Assembly: GCA_030640045.1 (NCBI GenBank)
Contig: DAOWKF010000088.1
Span: 1-9,897 of the forward strand
DNA from: Candidatus Omnitrophota bacterium
GTDB lineage: Bacteria > NPL-UPA2 > BS750m-G34
Length of the DNA stretch: 9,897 bases
Direction: 5' to 3'
Shown here one piece after another: positions 1 through 5,714 of the stretch (the first letter of the stretch is position 1; every line of letters starts with the position of its first letter). Both the position numbers and the translations under genes were made by a program. The notes beneath the pieces are model-generated. The model saw only the letters and a list, made by a program, of their open reading frames with translations, did not search any database and was not told where the DNA came from.

Positions 1-2
1 AC

Positions 3-818
3 AAGAAAACTTTTGGCAGGCAATTCAAACCTAAATCTGAATGGGTGATTATCAAAAATACCCATGATTCAATTATTGGTGAGGAGTTATTTAACAAAGT
101 TCAGAAGCTAATTGAACAAAGACAGCCTAAAAATCAACCCGCTCAAGTTACGGCAAGTCAATATCTTCTTTCGGGATTAATGCGGTGTGGCAAATGTGGC
201 AGGGCCTATGGAGTTACCGGTTATGGCAGAGACAGAAAATATGCTTATTATAATTGTATTACTTACTCTAAAAAGGGGAAAGATGTTTGCCCTGGCCATA
301 GAGTAAGAGCTGATGAACTGGATAGAGAGGTAATTGAAAGGGTAAGAAAACTTATTTTTTCAGAGGCAAATATGAGAAAGTTTGTAGATGATATCAACGC
401 TGCTACAAAATCATTGAGAATTGATTACGGCAGAAAGATTACAGAACTAAAAAAGAAGGCCTCTGATTTACAGATGCGTCTTAGAAGGCAATACGAAGCC
501 ATAGAAAATGGGGGAATAGACTTTTCGTTGGTAGCTGAACGGCTTAGAGAGTTAAAAAATCAGAAGGATTCTTTAGAAGACGAAATTATCTATTACGAAA
601 GTCTAAATTCTCAAAACCAATCAGTTTATATCACAAGGTCGATGCTAGAAGGCTATAGGAAAGAAATGGAAGAAATTTTTATAGGAATAAATGTACAGGA
701 GCAGCGGGATTTTTTGAAAAAATTTATTGAAAAGATTATTGTGAAGGAGGGGGAATTTGAGATAGTCTATTATGCGCCGGGAACTAAGTTTCCTTCTTCA
801 AATCTTCTAGGCGCTTGA
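3..818 (+). CDS. Large serine recombinase, C-terminal part (5' end outside window)
   Basis: The reading frame is open from base 3 and enters from the left, so the GTG at 45 is an internal valine codon and not a start. About 271 residues are visible. The first stretch (FGRQFKPKSEWVIIKNTHD, then EELFNKVQ) is the end of the Recombinase domain. Next comes a zinc beta-ribbon with Cys at visible residues 62, 65, 85 and 96 (CGKC ... NC ... VC), then a long charged helical region (about 110-200), likely the coiled coil that controls synapsis in large serine integrases. The N-terminal resolvase domain with the catalytic serine is off the window. Such proteins integrate or excise phages, ICEs and SCC-like elements by recombining two short att sites. 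The gene converges on DUF6680-like and 45-codon genes, which overlap or adjoin its 3' end. The family is certain; whether it is active cannot be judged without the catalytic domain. Confidence 0.93.
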   Translation, partial: KKTFGRQFKPKSEWVIIKNTHDSIIGEELFNKVQKLIEQRQPKNQPAQVTASQYLLSGLMRCGKCGRAYGVTGYGRDRKYAYYNCITYSKKGKDVCPGHRVRADELDREVIERVRKLIFSEANMRKFVDDINAATKSLRIDYGRKITELKKKASDLQMRLRRQYEAIENGGIDFSLVAERLRELKNQKDSLEDEIIYYESLNSQNQSVYITRSMLEGYRKEMEEIFIGINVQEQRDFLKKFIEKIIVKEGEFEIVYYAPGTKFPSSNLLGA

Positions 819-921
819 GGACATCGTCTATGGTAGTATCACCCTCGGACTTACAGGCCTTGAGGAATTGTTCAAATTTGTTGGTAATAGATTTTATAGT
901 TTCGATTATTGTATTATCCAT
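784..921 (-). CDS. Small 45-residue charged protein, function unknown
   Basis: This short gene starts at ATG 921-919 and ends at TAG 786-784. The protein begins MDNTIIETIKSITNKFEQFL and ends KRLEDLKKET. It is rich in Lys, Glu and Asp, has a single Cys, has no signal peptide or membrane segment, and is probably helical, perhaps a small coiled coil. It starts 3 bases after the TAA of the DUF6680-like gene, with a GAGGG about 10 bases before the ATG, so the two genes look like a translationally coupled pair. Its last 35 bases run antisense through the end of the serine recombinase gene. I recognise no family. The coupling and good helix composition argue for a real gene, but at this size a chance frame cannot be excluded. 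Confidence 0.5.
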   Translation of the reverse strand: MDNTIIETIKSITNKFEQFLKACKSEGDTTIDDVLKRLEDLKKET

Positions 922-924
922 TTT

Positions 925-1467
925 TTAATTACCCTCTTTTTTATTTTCTTCCATAATTTTTATCGGAAATGTTTTTTTGTTTGCAAGAAGATCTATTAAA
1001 CTTTTTCTAATAAAAAATTGATCCATTTCTATTTCGCCATGTCCTCTGGGAACATAACATCCTCGTTTAAGTAATACTTTGTCAAAATTATAGCCTAATA
1101 CTTTAGACATCTCAAACAGTAAATCTACCAGCAAATCACTAGATTTTTCAGAACAAGAGAGCAATCGTGTGTTATAATCCTTTTCTTTTGGATCTTTTGG
1201 ATAGTTATAAAAGTTATCTAACAGAATTTTCCAAGCATCTGTAACTTTTTTGTGCTTATAGAACTCGATATCTATCATATTAAGGGCTTCAACATGTGCA
1301 GGAGAAAGAGGAGTAGCTCTAGTAGCCATCAAAACTCTAAAAATATTCGTTTTGCGTGCTCTTTTTTCTTTTTTGTCCTCAATAAATTTTTGAATTTGAA
1401 TAGCTAATATAGGTGCTATTACTATGGCAGCGATAACTAGCCAATTACTAATTGTTATTTCTTCCAT
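925..1467 (-). CDS. DUF6680-like membrane-anchored protein
   Basis: A 180-residue protein with one N-terminal hydrophobic helix (about residues 8-25, NWLVIAAIVIAPILAIQI), then a basic stretch (KKEKRARK, 33-39) that would sit on the cytoplasmic side, and a soluble domain. The conserved-looking pieces are FRVLMATRATPLSPAHVEAL (43-62), NMIDIEFY (63-70), the VTDAWKILLDNF helix (75-86), LLFEMSKVLGYNFDK (116-130) and KRGCYVPRGHGEIE (134-147). From memory this pattern matches the DUF6680 family, whose function is unknown to me. No Shine-Dalgarno is evident before ATG 1467. The gene is followed directly by a 45-codon gene and faces the serine recombinase, so it probably belongs to the same mobile element as cargo. 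Its role (defence, maintenance or other) cannot be told from sequence. Confidence 0.75.
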   Translation of the reverse strand: MEEITISNWLVIAAIVIAPILAIQIQKFIEDKKEKRARKTNIFRVLMATRATPLSPAHVEALNMIDIEFYKHKKVTDAWKILLDNFYNYPKDPKEKDYNTRLLSCSEKSSDLLVDLLFEMSKVLGYNFDKVLLKRGCYVPRGHGEIEMDQFFIRKSLIDLLANKKTFPIKIMEENKKEGN

Positions 1468-1485
1468 TTTTATACTTTTTATTTA

Positions 1486-1512
1486 CTTTAGTGGTACTTT
1501 GCACCTTTAAAG
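1486..1512. repeat. Imperfect inverted repeat, 12-bp arms
   Basis: Arms 1486-1497 (CTTTAGTGGTAC) and 1501-1512 (GCACCTTTAAAG) are inverted repeats matching at 9 of 12 positions around a 3-base centre. The dyad lies in the short gene-free stretch between the DUF6680-like gene and tRNA-Asn, where the edge of the mobile element would be expected. It could be part of a recombinase attachment site, an operator for the DUF6680-like gene, or chance. Confidence 0.3.
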
Positions 1513-1538
1513 TCTATCATATTCTCCTATATTCCAAA

Positions 1539-1560
1539 CAATGTTGTGTTATCAACATTG
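1539..1560. repeat. Perfect 8-bp inverted repeat beside tRNA-Asn
   Basis: CAATGTTG (1539-1546) and CAACATTG (1553-1560) form a perfect 8-bp stem with a 6-base loop. It begins 8 bases beyond the encoded CCA end of tRNA-Asn, so it would fold in the tRNA transcript just after the mature 3' end. Only TTT follows on the - strand and the stem is not GC-rich, so it is a weak terminator at best. A recombinase binding or crossover site at the element edge is the other possibility. Confidence 0.45.
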
Positions 1561-1568
1561 GGGTATCC

Positions 1569-1643
1569 TGGCTCCCCGGGTTGGATTCGAACCAACAACC
1601 TAGCGGTTAACAGCCGCTCACTCCACCATTGAGCTACCGGGGA
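1569..1643 (-). tRNA. tRNA-Asn (GTT anticodon), CCA encoded
   Basis: Reading the - strand from 1643, the acceptor stem TCCCCGG pairs with CCGGGGA. The anticodon loop is CTGTTAA, giving anticodon GTT (asparagine). The T-arm contains the standard GGTTCGAATCC. A G discriminator is followed by an encoded CCA (1571-1569). All stems are intact. The gene lies 54 bases after the recR stop codon and has its own promoter (TTGACA, 17 bp, TACTAT). Its 3' side faces the recombinase-bearing segment, a common place for integrated elements. Confidence 0.96.
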
Positions 1644-1666
1644 ATATTTTTAATATCTTAAATATA

Positions 1667-1695
1667 ATAGTATCTAGAAAAAGTGAATTTGTCAA
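1667..1695 (-). promoter_or_regulatory. Promoter of tRNA-Asn
   Basis: On the - strand a perfect -35 box TTGACA (1695-1690) is followed after 17 bp by TACTAT (1672-1667). Transcription would begin near 1660, about 17 bases before the mature tRNA 5' end. The box begins 2 bases after the recR stop, so the tRNA can be transcribed without the upstream operon. Confidence 0.7.
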
Positions 1696-1697
1696 TA

Positions 1698-2297
1698 TCA
1701 GAATTCCCTGCGGCCTTCAAGGGCTTTGGTCATAGTGATATCGTCAACGTATTCAAGGTTTGCACCCATGGGAAGGCCCTGGGCAAGGCGTGTAATCTTG
1801 ACCTTAAGGGGTTTTAAAATTTTGGATAGATAGATAGCTGTAGCCTCTCCTTCACTGTTGGGGTTGGTAGCAATAATTATTTCTTTTACTTTTTCTTTTT
1901 CTATCCGTTCTACTAGCTGCTTTATTTTAAGATCATCAGGACTAATACCGTCCAGGGGAGAGATGGCCCCTAACAGGATATGATAGCGTCCACGAAATTC
2001 ATTTGTCTTTTCAATAGAGATAATGTCATTAGGCTGTTCTACCACGCATATTTCATCAGATGTTCTCTTTGGGTTGCTGCAGATATTACAGGGATCTGAC
2101 TCAGTTATATTGTTACAGATAGAGCATGCCTTAATCTTTGTCTTTATATCTATAACCGCCCTGGATAGTTTCTCTACCTCAATGGGATCGGCTTTTAAAA
2201 GGTAAAATACAATACGCTCGGCTGATCTCTGCCCTATGCTGGGAAGTTTATTCAATGCTTCAATCAGGCGCGCTATACTTTCAGAGTATCTGTACAT
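1698..2297 (-). CDS. recR: Recombination mediator protein RecR
   Basis: RecR acts with RecF/RecO in the cytoplasm to load RecA onto SSB-coated single-stranded DNA at gaps. The 199-residue length is the family norm. The N-terminal helix-hairpin-helix reads LPSIGQRSAERIVFYLL (18-34). A four-cysteine zinc finger follows (C58, C61, C70, C73), then a Toprim domain with the acidic residue in CVVE (84-87), NPNSEGEATA (145-154) and the conserved RLAQGLPMGANLEYVDD (170-186). The ATG lies 3 bases after the ybaB stop, with no clear Shine-Dalgarno, so translation is probably coupled to ybaB. The order dnaX-ybaB-recR is conserved in many bacteria. Confidence 0.97.
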   Translation of the reverse strand: MYRYSESIARLIEALNKLPSIGQRSAERIVFYLLKADPIEVEKLSRAVIDIKTKIKACSICNNITESDPCNICSNPKRTSDEICVVEQPNDIISIEKTNEFRGRYHILLGAISPLDGISPDDLKIKQLVERIEKEKVKEIIIATNPNSEGEATAIYLSKILKPLKVKITRLAQGLPMGANLEYVDDITMTKALEGRREF

Positions 2298-2300
2298 AGG

Positions 2301-2615
2301 TTAGAGTAACCCTGGCGGAAGGTTCATCCCGCCCGTAAGCTTAGACAGTTCTTCAGCCATTAAGTCCTTGGATTTTTTAAGGGCTTCATTACAGGCAGCC
2401 AGAAGTAAATCCTCAAGCATCTCTTTGTCCTGCGAAGCTATTACTTCCGGGTTTATCTTTAGAGATACAATTTCCTGTTTGCCATTGATCTCAATTGTAA
2501 CAGCCCCTCCGCCGGAACTTACCTTGACTACTTTTTGGGCAAGTTCTTCCTGTTTTTTAATTAATCCGGACTGGAGTTTCTGGGCCTGTTTAAATAAATT
2601 TGCCATATTTTTCAT
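2301..2615 (-). CDS. ybaB: YbaB/EbfC family nucleoid-associated protein
   Basis: A 104-residue protein of the YbaB/EbfC family, small dimeric DNA-binding proteins associated with the nucleoid. It shows the N-terminal helix MANLFKQAQKLQSGLIKKQEEL (from residue 4; given in two pieces as MANLFKQAQKLQ and SGLIKKQEEL), the core strand GGGAVTIEINGKQEIVSLKI (35-54), the helix EMLEDLLLAACNEALKK (65-81) and the C-terminal tail KLTGGMNLPPGLL, as usual for the family. An AAGGAG at 2625-2620 overlaps the TAA of dnaX and stands 4 bases before the ATG. This supports the start at 2615 over the Met at residue 4 and implies coupling to dnaX. It sits between dnaX and recR as in many genomes. Confidence 0.95.
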   Translation of the reverse strand: MKNMANLFKQAQKLQSGLIKKQEELAQKVVKVSSGGGAVTIEINGKQEIVSLKINPEVIASQDKEMLEDLLLAACNEALKKSKDLMAEELSKLTGGMNLPPGLL

Positions 2616-2623
2616 AATTCTCC

Positions 2624-4192
2624 TTATTTCCCTTTAGAGAAGTTACCTTCTTTTATTTTTCCATGGAATAAGTCCAGAGTTTTATTAATGATATTTTGAT
2701 GAGGCGATGCAGTGGGCTGGGTCGTCTTGTTTAATTTTTTAGAAATAGCGCCGTGGAGGGGGATTTCACCGGTAAGACAGTGAATCATTAAATCCTGTTT
2801 AAAAATATTGCTCAGGACCTTTTCGACTATCTTTTTGTTTTCCATTTTTTCTACTACCTCTCTATGAAAATTAAATCCATCCTCAAAACAAATCGTTAAT
2901 ACAGGATGATGAAACTTTATTGGTTCACCCTCTATGAGGCATGCGCCTACAGTCATCTTTTTTTTCTTTACCTCCTCAAGCACATGTGCCCATTGGGTTT
3001 TTATCTTCTCAAGGCTTAATCCATCTGCCCTGGGAGGAGAAGAGACAACATGAGGCAAAGGGACATCCTTAGTCGGAGGGCTAGCTGCAACAGTGTCAGT
3101 CCCGGAGATAGTGCGAATAATTTTAATCAGCATAACTTCCATAAGGAGACGTGGTGAGGAGGCCCACCGCATATCCTGATTTGTAGAGGAGAGTGTGTCA
3201 ATAAGTGACATTATTTTTTTTTCATCTATCTTTGATGCCTGCGTTTTTAAGGCAGCAAGGTCTTCTTTTGTAATATCAAGTTGCGATTCGCCTTCTTTTC
3301 CGATTTTAATAAAGAGGAGATTGCGCAGGTGATTTAAGGTATCTGTAAGGAGTTGTTGAGGCGCTTCTCCCTGGTCAATAATCTGATTGAAGAAGCCGAC
3401 ACTTTTCGGGAGGTCCTTAGTAATGACGGCTTCTGTAAAATTAAAAAATACATCTTTCCCGGCGCGCCCCATAAGTAAAAATACGTCTTTTTCTTCTATT
3501 TTTTTATCTCCAAAAGCGATAAGCTGGTCCAGGATACTTTCGGCATCGCGCATACTACCCTGGGCCTCACGGGCAATCTGGTGAAGGGCTTCGTCAGAGA
3601 TTGTAATTTTTTCTTCCTTAATTATTTTATTTAGCTGTTCGACAAGTTCCTTCACCGATATCTGTCTGAAATTAAAACGCTGGCACCTGGAAAGAATAGT
3701 GGCCGGCAGGCGGTGGGGAGCGGTCGTAGCAAAAATGAATTTGACATGAGGCGGAGGCTCCTCCAGGGTCTTTAGAAGCGCATTAAAGGCTTCTGTCGTA
3801 AGCATATGGACTTCATCAATGATATATATGCGGAACTTGCTGTGGAAGGGGTTAAATTTTATATTTTCTCGAAGCTGTCTTATCTCGTCTATCCCGCGGT
3901 TAGAAGCGCCGTCAATCTCCAGGACATCCAGACTTTTCCCTTCGGTAATATCTCTGCAGGATGTGCAGCGCTGGCAGGGGTTTATAACCGGGCCCTTTTC
4001 ACAATTTAAGGCCTTGGCCATGATACGCGCCAGGCTTGTTTTCCCTACTCCGCGAGGTCCGACAAAGAGGTATGCGTGGGCTATCCTTTTTTGCTGGATA
4101 ACGTTCTCGAGGGTGTGGGTAATATGACCCTGCCCGATTAGTTCCTTAAATGTCTGAGGTCGCCATTTTCTGGCCAGTACAAGATAACTCAT
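2624..4192 (-). CDS. dnaX: DNA polymerase III subunit gamma/tau (tau form)
   Basis: DnaX is the motor subunit of the clamp loader that opens and closes the beta clamp; tau also ties the loader to the polymerase and helicase. The 522-residue frame starts with the family's typical MSYLVLARKWRPQTF. Walker A is GPRGVGKT (45-52), the zinc-binding Cys are C64, C73, C76 and C79, Walker B is IIDE (124-127), the arginine finger is SRC (168-170), and sensor 2 is GSMRDAE (212-218). A polar linker (about 361-393) leads to a short C-terminal domain (394-522). There is no Shine-Dalgarno before ATG 4192, which is only about 17 bases from the SRP RNA 3' end, so dnaX is probably cotranscribed with it. At codons 409-412 (four Lys) lies a candidate -1 frameshift signal; slipping there adds DDCRRMPHRG and stops at 2927-2925, giving a 422-residue gamma-like protein. 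Confidence 0.97.
   Translation of the reverse strand: MSYLVLARKWRPQTFKELIGQGHITHTLENVIQQKRIAHAYLFVGPRGVGKTSLARIMAKALNCEKGPVINPCQRCTSCRDITEGKSLDVLEIDGASNRGIDEIRQLRENIKFNPFHSKFRIYIIDEVHMLTTEAFNALLKTLEEPPPHVKFIFATTAPHRLPATILSRCQRFNFRQISVKELVEQLNKIIKEEKITISDEALHQIAREAQGSMRDAESILDQLIAFGDKKIEEKDVFLLMGRAGKDVFFNFTEAVITKDLPKSVGFFNQIIDQGEAPQQLLTDTLNHLRNLLFIKIGKEGESQLDITKEDLAALKTQASKIDEKKIMSLIDTLSSTNQDMRWASSPRLLMEVMLIKIIRTISGTDTVAASPPTKDVPLPHVVSSPPRADGLSLEKIKTQWAHVLEEVKKKKMTVGACLIEGEPIKFHHPVLTICFEDGFNFHREVVEKMENKKIVEKVLSNIFKQDLMIHCLTGEIPLHGAISKKLNKTTQPTASPHQNIINKTLDLFHGKIKEGNFSKGK
2932..2976 (-). promoter_or_regulatory. Candidate programmed -1 frameshift signal in dnaX
   Basis: Three parts appear in the order and spacing of the E. 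coli dnaX signal. A Shine-Dalgarno-like AGGAGG (2976-2971) lies 7 bases before the heptamer A AAA AAG (2963-2957), which is in the correct phase (codons AAA, AAG). Four bases later a hairpin begins: 8 base pairs including one G-U, with one bulged C (2936) and loop GCAT (2944-2941; arms 2952-2945 and 2940-2932). The -1 frame reads ten codons and stops at TGA 2927-2925. The E. coli arrangement (AGGGAG, A AAA AAG, stem-loop, gamma of 431 residues) is known; that it works here is inferred. The heptamer is part of a run of eight A, so transcriptional slippage is an alternative mechanism. Confidence 0.65.
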
Positions 4193-4208
4193 AGATAATT
4201 TTACTAAA

Positions 4209-4479
4209 AAGTCGTGCTTCCTGCTCTTGATGTTTTACTACAGGCGGCCCATAGAGAGTTAGCTCCGATCCAGTTGACCGACGGTACATGGGTAAAACCG
4301 CTTACCGCTGCTTCCTTCCGGACCTGGCGGGGTTCACGAATATCCATTACGCCGGGCCAGACCATCAACGCCACTTTTCTATACCAGCCCTGTGATAAAA
4401 TGACCTCAAGCAGGTATTCGACCCTGCTATAGCGGATTTCAGGTACAGGGCACCGCTAACTCCCCATCTAGCACGACTT
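4209..4479 (-). ncRNA. ffs: Signal recognition particle RNA, large (Alu-domain) bacterial type
   Basis: On the - strand, ten bases at the 5' end (4479-4470) pair perfectly with ten at the 3' end (4218-4209), closing a roughly 270-nt RNA. The universally conserved apical domain that binds Ffh is present at about 4330-4305: CCGCCAGGTCC, tetraloop GGAA, then GGAAGCAGCGG. The 5' part (GGGGAGTTAGCGG ... CCTGTACC) fits the Alu domain of the long SRP RNAs of Bacillus and Thermotoga, unlike the 114-nt E. coli form. The RNA forms the ribonucleoprotein that targets nascent membrane proteins. A T5 (4210-4206) follows the closing stem and might act as a partial terminator. dnaX begins about 17 bases further on, as next to scr in B. 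subtilis. The ends are accurate to a few bases. Confidence 0.95.
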
Positions 4480-4485
4480 GATTAA

Positions 4486-4513
4486 AGTATATCATACATA
4501 AATATAGAGTCAA
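4486..4513 (-). promoter_or_regulatory. Promoter of SRP RNA (and probably dnaX-ybaB-recR)
   Basis: On the - strand TTGACT (4513-4508) is followed after 16 bp by TATACT (4491-4486). Counting seven bases on places the start at about 4479, which is exactly the 5' end deduced from the closing helix of the SRP RNA. No better promoter is seen between the RNA and dnaX. Confidence 0.75.
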
Positions 4514-4516
4514 TTG

Positions 4517-4548
4517 AAATTGAGAAATTGAGAAATTAAGAAATTGTT
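4517..4548. repeat. Four tandem 8-bp repeats between divergent promoters
   Basis: Units AAATTGAG (4517-4524), AAATTGAG (4525-4532), AAATTAAG (4533-4540) and AAATTGTT (4541-4548) stand head to tail. The last unit runs into the TTGACA -35 box of the oxidoreductase gene, and the first lies 3 bases upstream of the SRP RNA -35 box. The repeats may be replication slippage products, an AT-rich UP-like element, or binding sites of a regulator. Confidence 0.75.
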
Positions 4549-4575
4549 GACAGAAAAAGATGCGCGTGTTAGGAT
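4547..4575 (+). promoter_or_regulatory. Promoter of the Gfo/Idh/MocA oxidoreductase gene
   Basis: A perfect TTGACA (4547-4552) is followed after 17 bp by TAGGAT (4570-4575). Transcription would begin near 4582, giving a leader of only about 16 bases that carries the AAGGAG ribosome site (4585-4590). The tRNA-Glu gene downstream probably depends on this promoter as well. Confidence 0.7.
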
Positions 4576-4597
4576 AAAAAGCTGAAGGAGTAAAATT

Positions 4598-5644
4598 GTG
4601 AGTAAAGAGTTAGGTTTTGCTATTATTGGCTGCGGAGTTATCTCCCCTTTTCATGCAAGGGCAATTCAGGAGATAAAAGGGGTGAAACTGGTTATTGTAT
4701 GTGATGCCGTTGAAAAGAGCGCTGAAAAAACAGGGAAAGAGTTTGGAGTAAAATGGACTTCAAATTTAGATGAGGTTTTATCAAATTCAGATGTAGATAT
4801 AGTTAATATCTGTACGCCGAGCGGTCTGCATCGTGATATAGCTATAAAAGCAGCGAAGGCAGGCAAGCATTTAATTGTTGAGAAACCGCTTGAGATTACC
4901 CTTCCTAAATGTGATGAGATTATAAAAGCAGCAAGAGAGAATAAGGTAAAGCTTGCAGTTATTTTTTCATCCCGCTTTAAAGACGGAGCGCAGAAATTAA
5001 AAAAGGCGATAGAAAAAAAACGTTTTGGGCAGATTGCCTTAGCTGACGCATACGTCAAGTGGTATCGCCCGCAGGAATATTATGATAGCGGGGCATGGAG
5101 AGGGACATGGAAGATAGACGGCGGCGGAGCGCTTATGAATCAATCTATCCACACCATAGATTTATTGCAGTGGTTTATGGGAGATGTAGAGAGTATTACA
5201 GCCATTACCAGGACAATTGTTCATAAGATTGAAGTGGAAGATACAGCCTGCGCGATATTGCAGTTTAAGAATGGCGCTCTTGGGGTGATTGAGGGATCAA
5301 CTGCTTGTTTCCCCGGGACAGATGCAAGAATAGCTATACACGGTGAGAAGGGCACAGCCATTTTAGATGAAGGGGAGATAAGCGAATGGATTTTTAAAGA
5401 GCCTGAGCCATCCGGCAAAGATATGAAACAAAAAGAAGGGACTGTGTCAAGCGGTGCTCAAGACCCCACTAAAAAAATGACTCATGAAGCACACCGGCGC
5501 CAGATAACGGATACAGTCGAGGCCATATTAGATGACCGCGAGCCTCTGGTAAATGGGGAAGAGGGGAAAAAGGCTGTAGAGATTATCCTTGCCATTTATA
5601 AGTCCGGAAAAGAAAATAAAAAAGTAAAATTGGGGGCCCTGTAG
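4598..5644 (+). CDS. Gfo/Idh/MocA family oxidoreductase (sugar dehydrogenase-like)
   Basis: A 348-residue NAD(P)-dependent dehydrogenase. The Rossmann fold opens with GCGVISPFH (11-19). The catalytic-lysine motif is EKP (95-97), and the C-terminal half has GGGALMNQSIH (175-185), with H185 the likely catalytic histidine. The family usually has Asp in GG.L.D.G.H; here position 181 is Asn, as I recall for UDP-N-acetyl-glucosaminuronate dehydrogenases of the WlbA/WbpB type, so a nucleotide-sugar substrate is possible but unproven. The GTG start at 4598 is chosen because AAGGAG (4585-4590) stands 7 bases before it. The gene has its own promoter and reads away from the SRP RNA operon. Its last codons (GGG GCC CTG TAG) are also the beginning of tRNA-Glu. 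No sugar-nucleotide pathway genes lie next to it. Confidence 0.93.
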   Translation: MSKELGFAIIGCGVISPFHARAIQEIKGVKLVIVCDAVEKSAEKTGKEFGVKWTSNLDEVLSNSDVDIVNICTPSGLHRDIAIKAAKAGKHLIVEKPLEITLPKCDEIIKAARENKVKLAVIFSSRFKDGAQKLKKAIEKKRFGQIALADAYVKWYRPQEYYDSGAWRGTWKIDGGGALMNQSIHTIDLLQWFMGDVESITAITRTIVHKIEVEDTACAILQFKNGALGVIEGSTACFPGTDARIAIHGEKGTAILDEGEISEWIFKEPEPSGKDMKQKEGTVSSGAQDPTKKMTHEAHRRQITDTVEAILDDREPLVNGEEGKKAVEIILAIYKSGKENKKVKLGAL

Positions 5645-5710
5645 AACAGGGGTTTAGTTCATCGGCTTTTCAAGCCGACTACCCGGGTTCGATTCCCGGC
5701 AGGGTCACCA
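5635..5710 (+). tRNA. tRNA-Glu (TTC anticodon), CCA encoded, overlaps the preceding CDS
   Basis: The acceptor stem GGCCCTG (5635-5641) pairs with CAGGGTC (5700-5706) with one G-U pair. The D-stem is GAAC/GTTC. The anticodon stem TCGGC/GCCGA carries loop TTTTCAA, giving anticodon TTC (glutamate). The T-arm is CCGGG TTCGATT CCCGG, followed by discriminator A and CCA (5708-5710). The first 10 bases are the end of the oxidoreductase gene, including its stop codon TAG. The convergent E1 gene ends 4 bases beyond the CCA. No separate promoter is obvious, so the tRNA is probably released by RNase P from the oxidoreductase transcript. Confidence 0.95.
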
Positions 5711-5714
5711 GAAA

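Noticed and set aside
45..47. GTG as start of the serine recombinase
   Set aside because: The same frame is open to the window edge, and the codons before it encode typical Recombinase-domain sequence (FGRQFKPKSEW), so the GTG is internal.
3806..4127. Open frames on the + strand of 67 and 102 codons
   Set aside because: They are antisense to the best conserved part of dnaX (Walker A, zinc and Walker B region), with composition typical of a complementary shadow.
4214..4432. 72-codon open frame on the + strand
   Set aside because: It lies antisense within the SRP RNA gene, and its apparent coding potential comes from the conserved RNA sequence.
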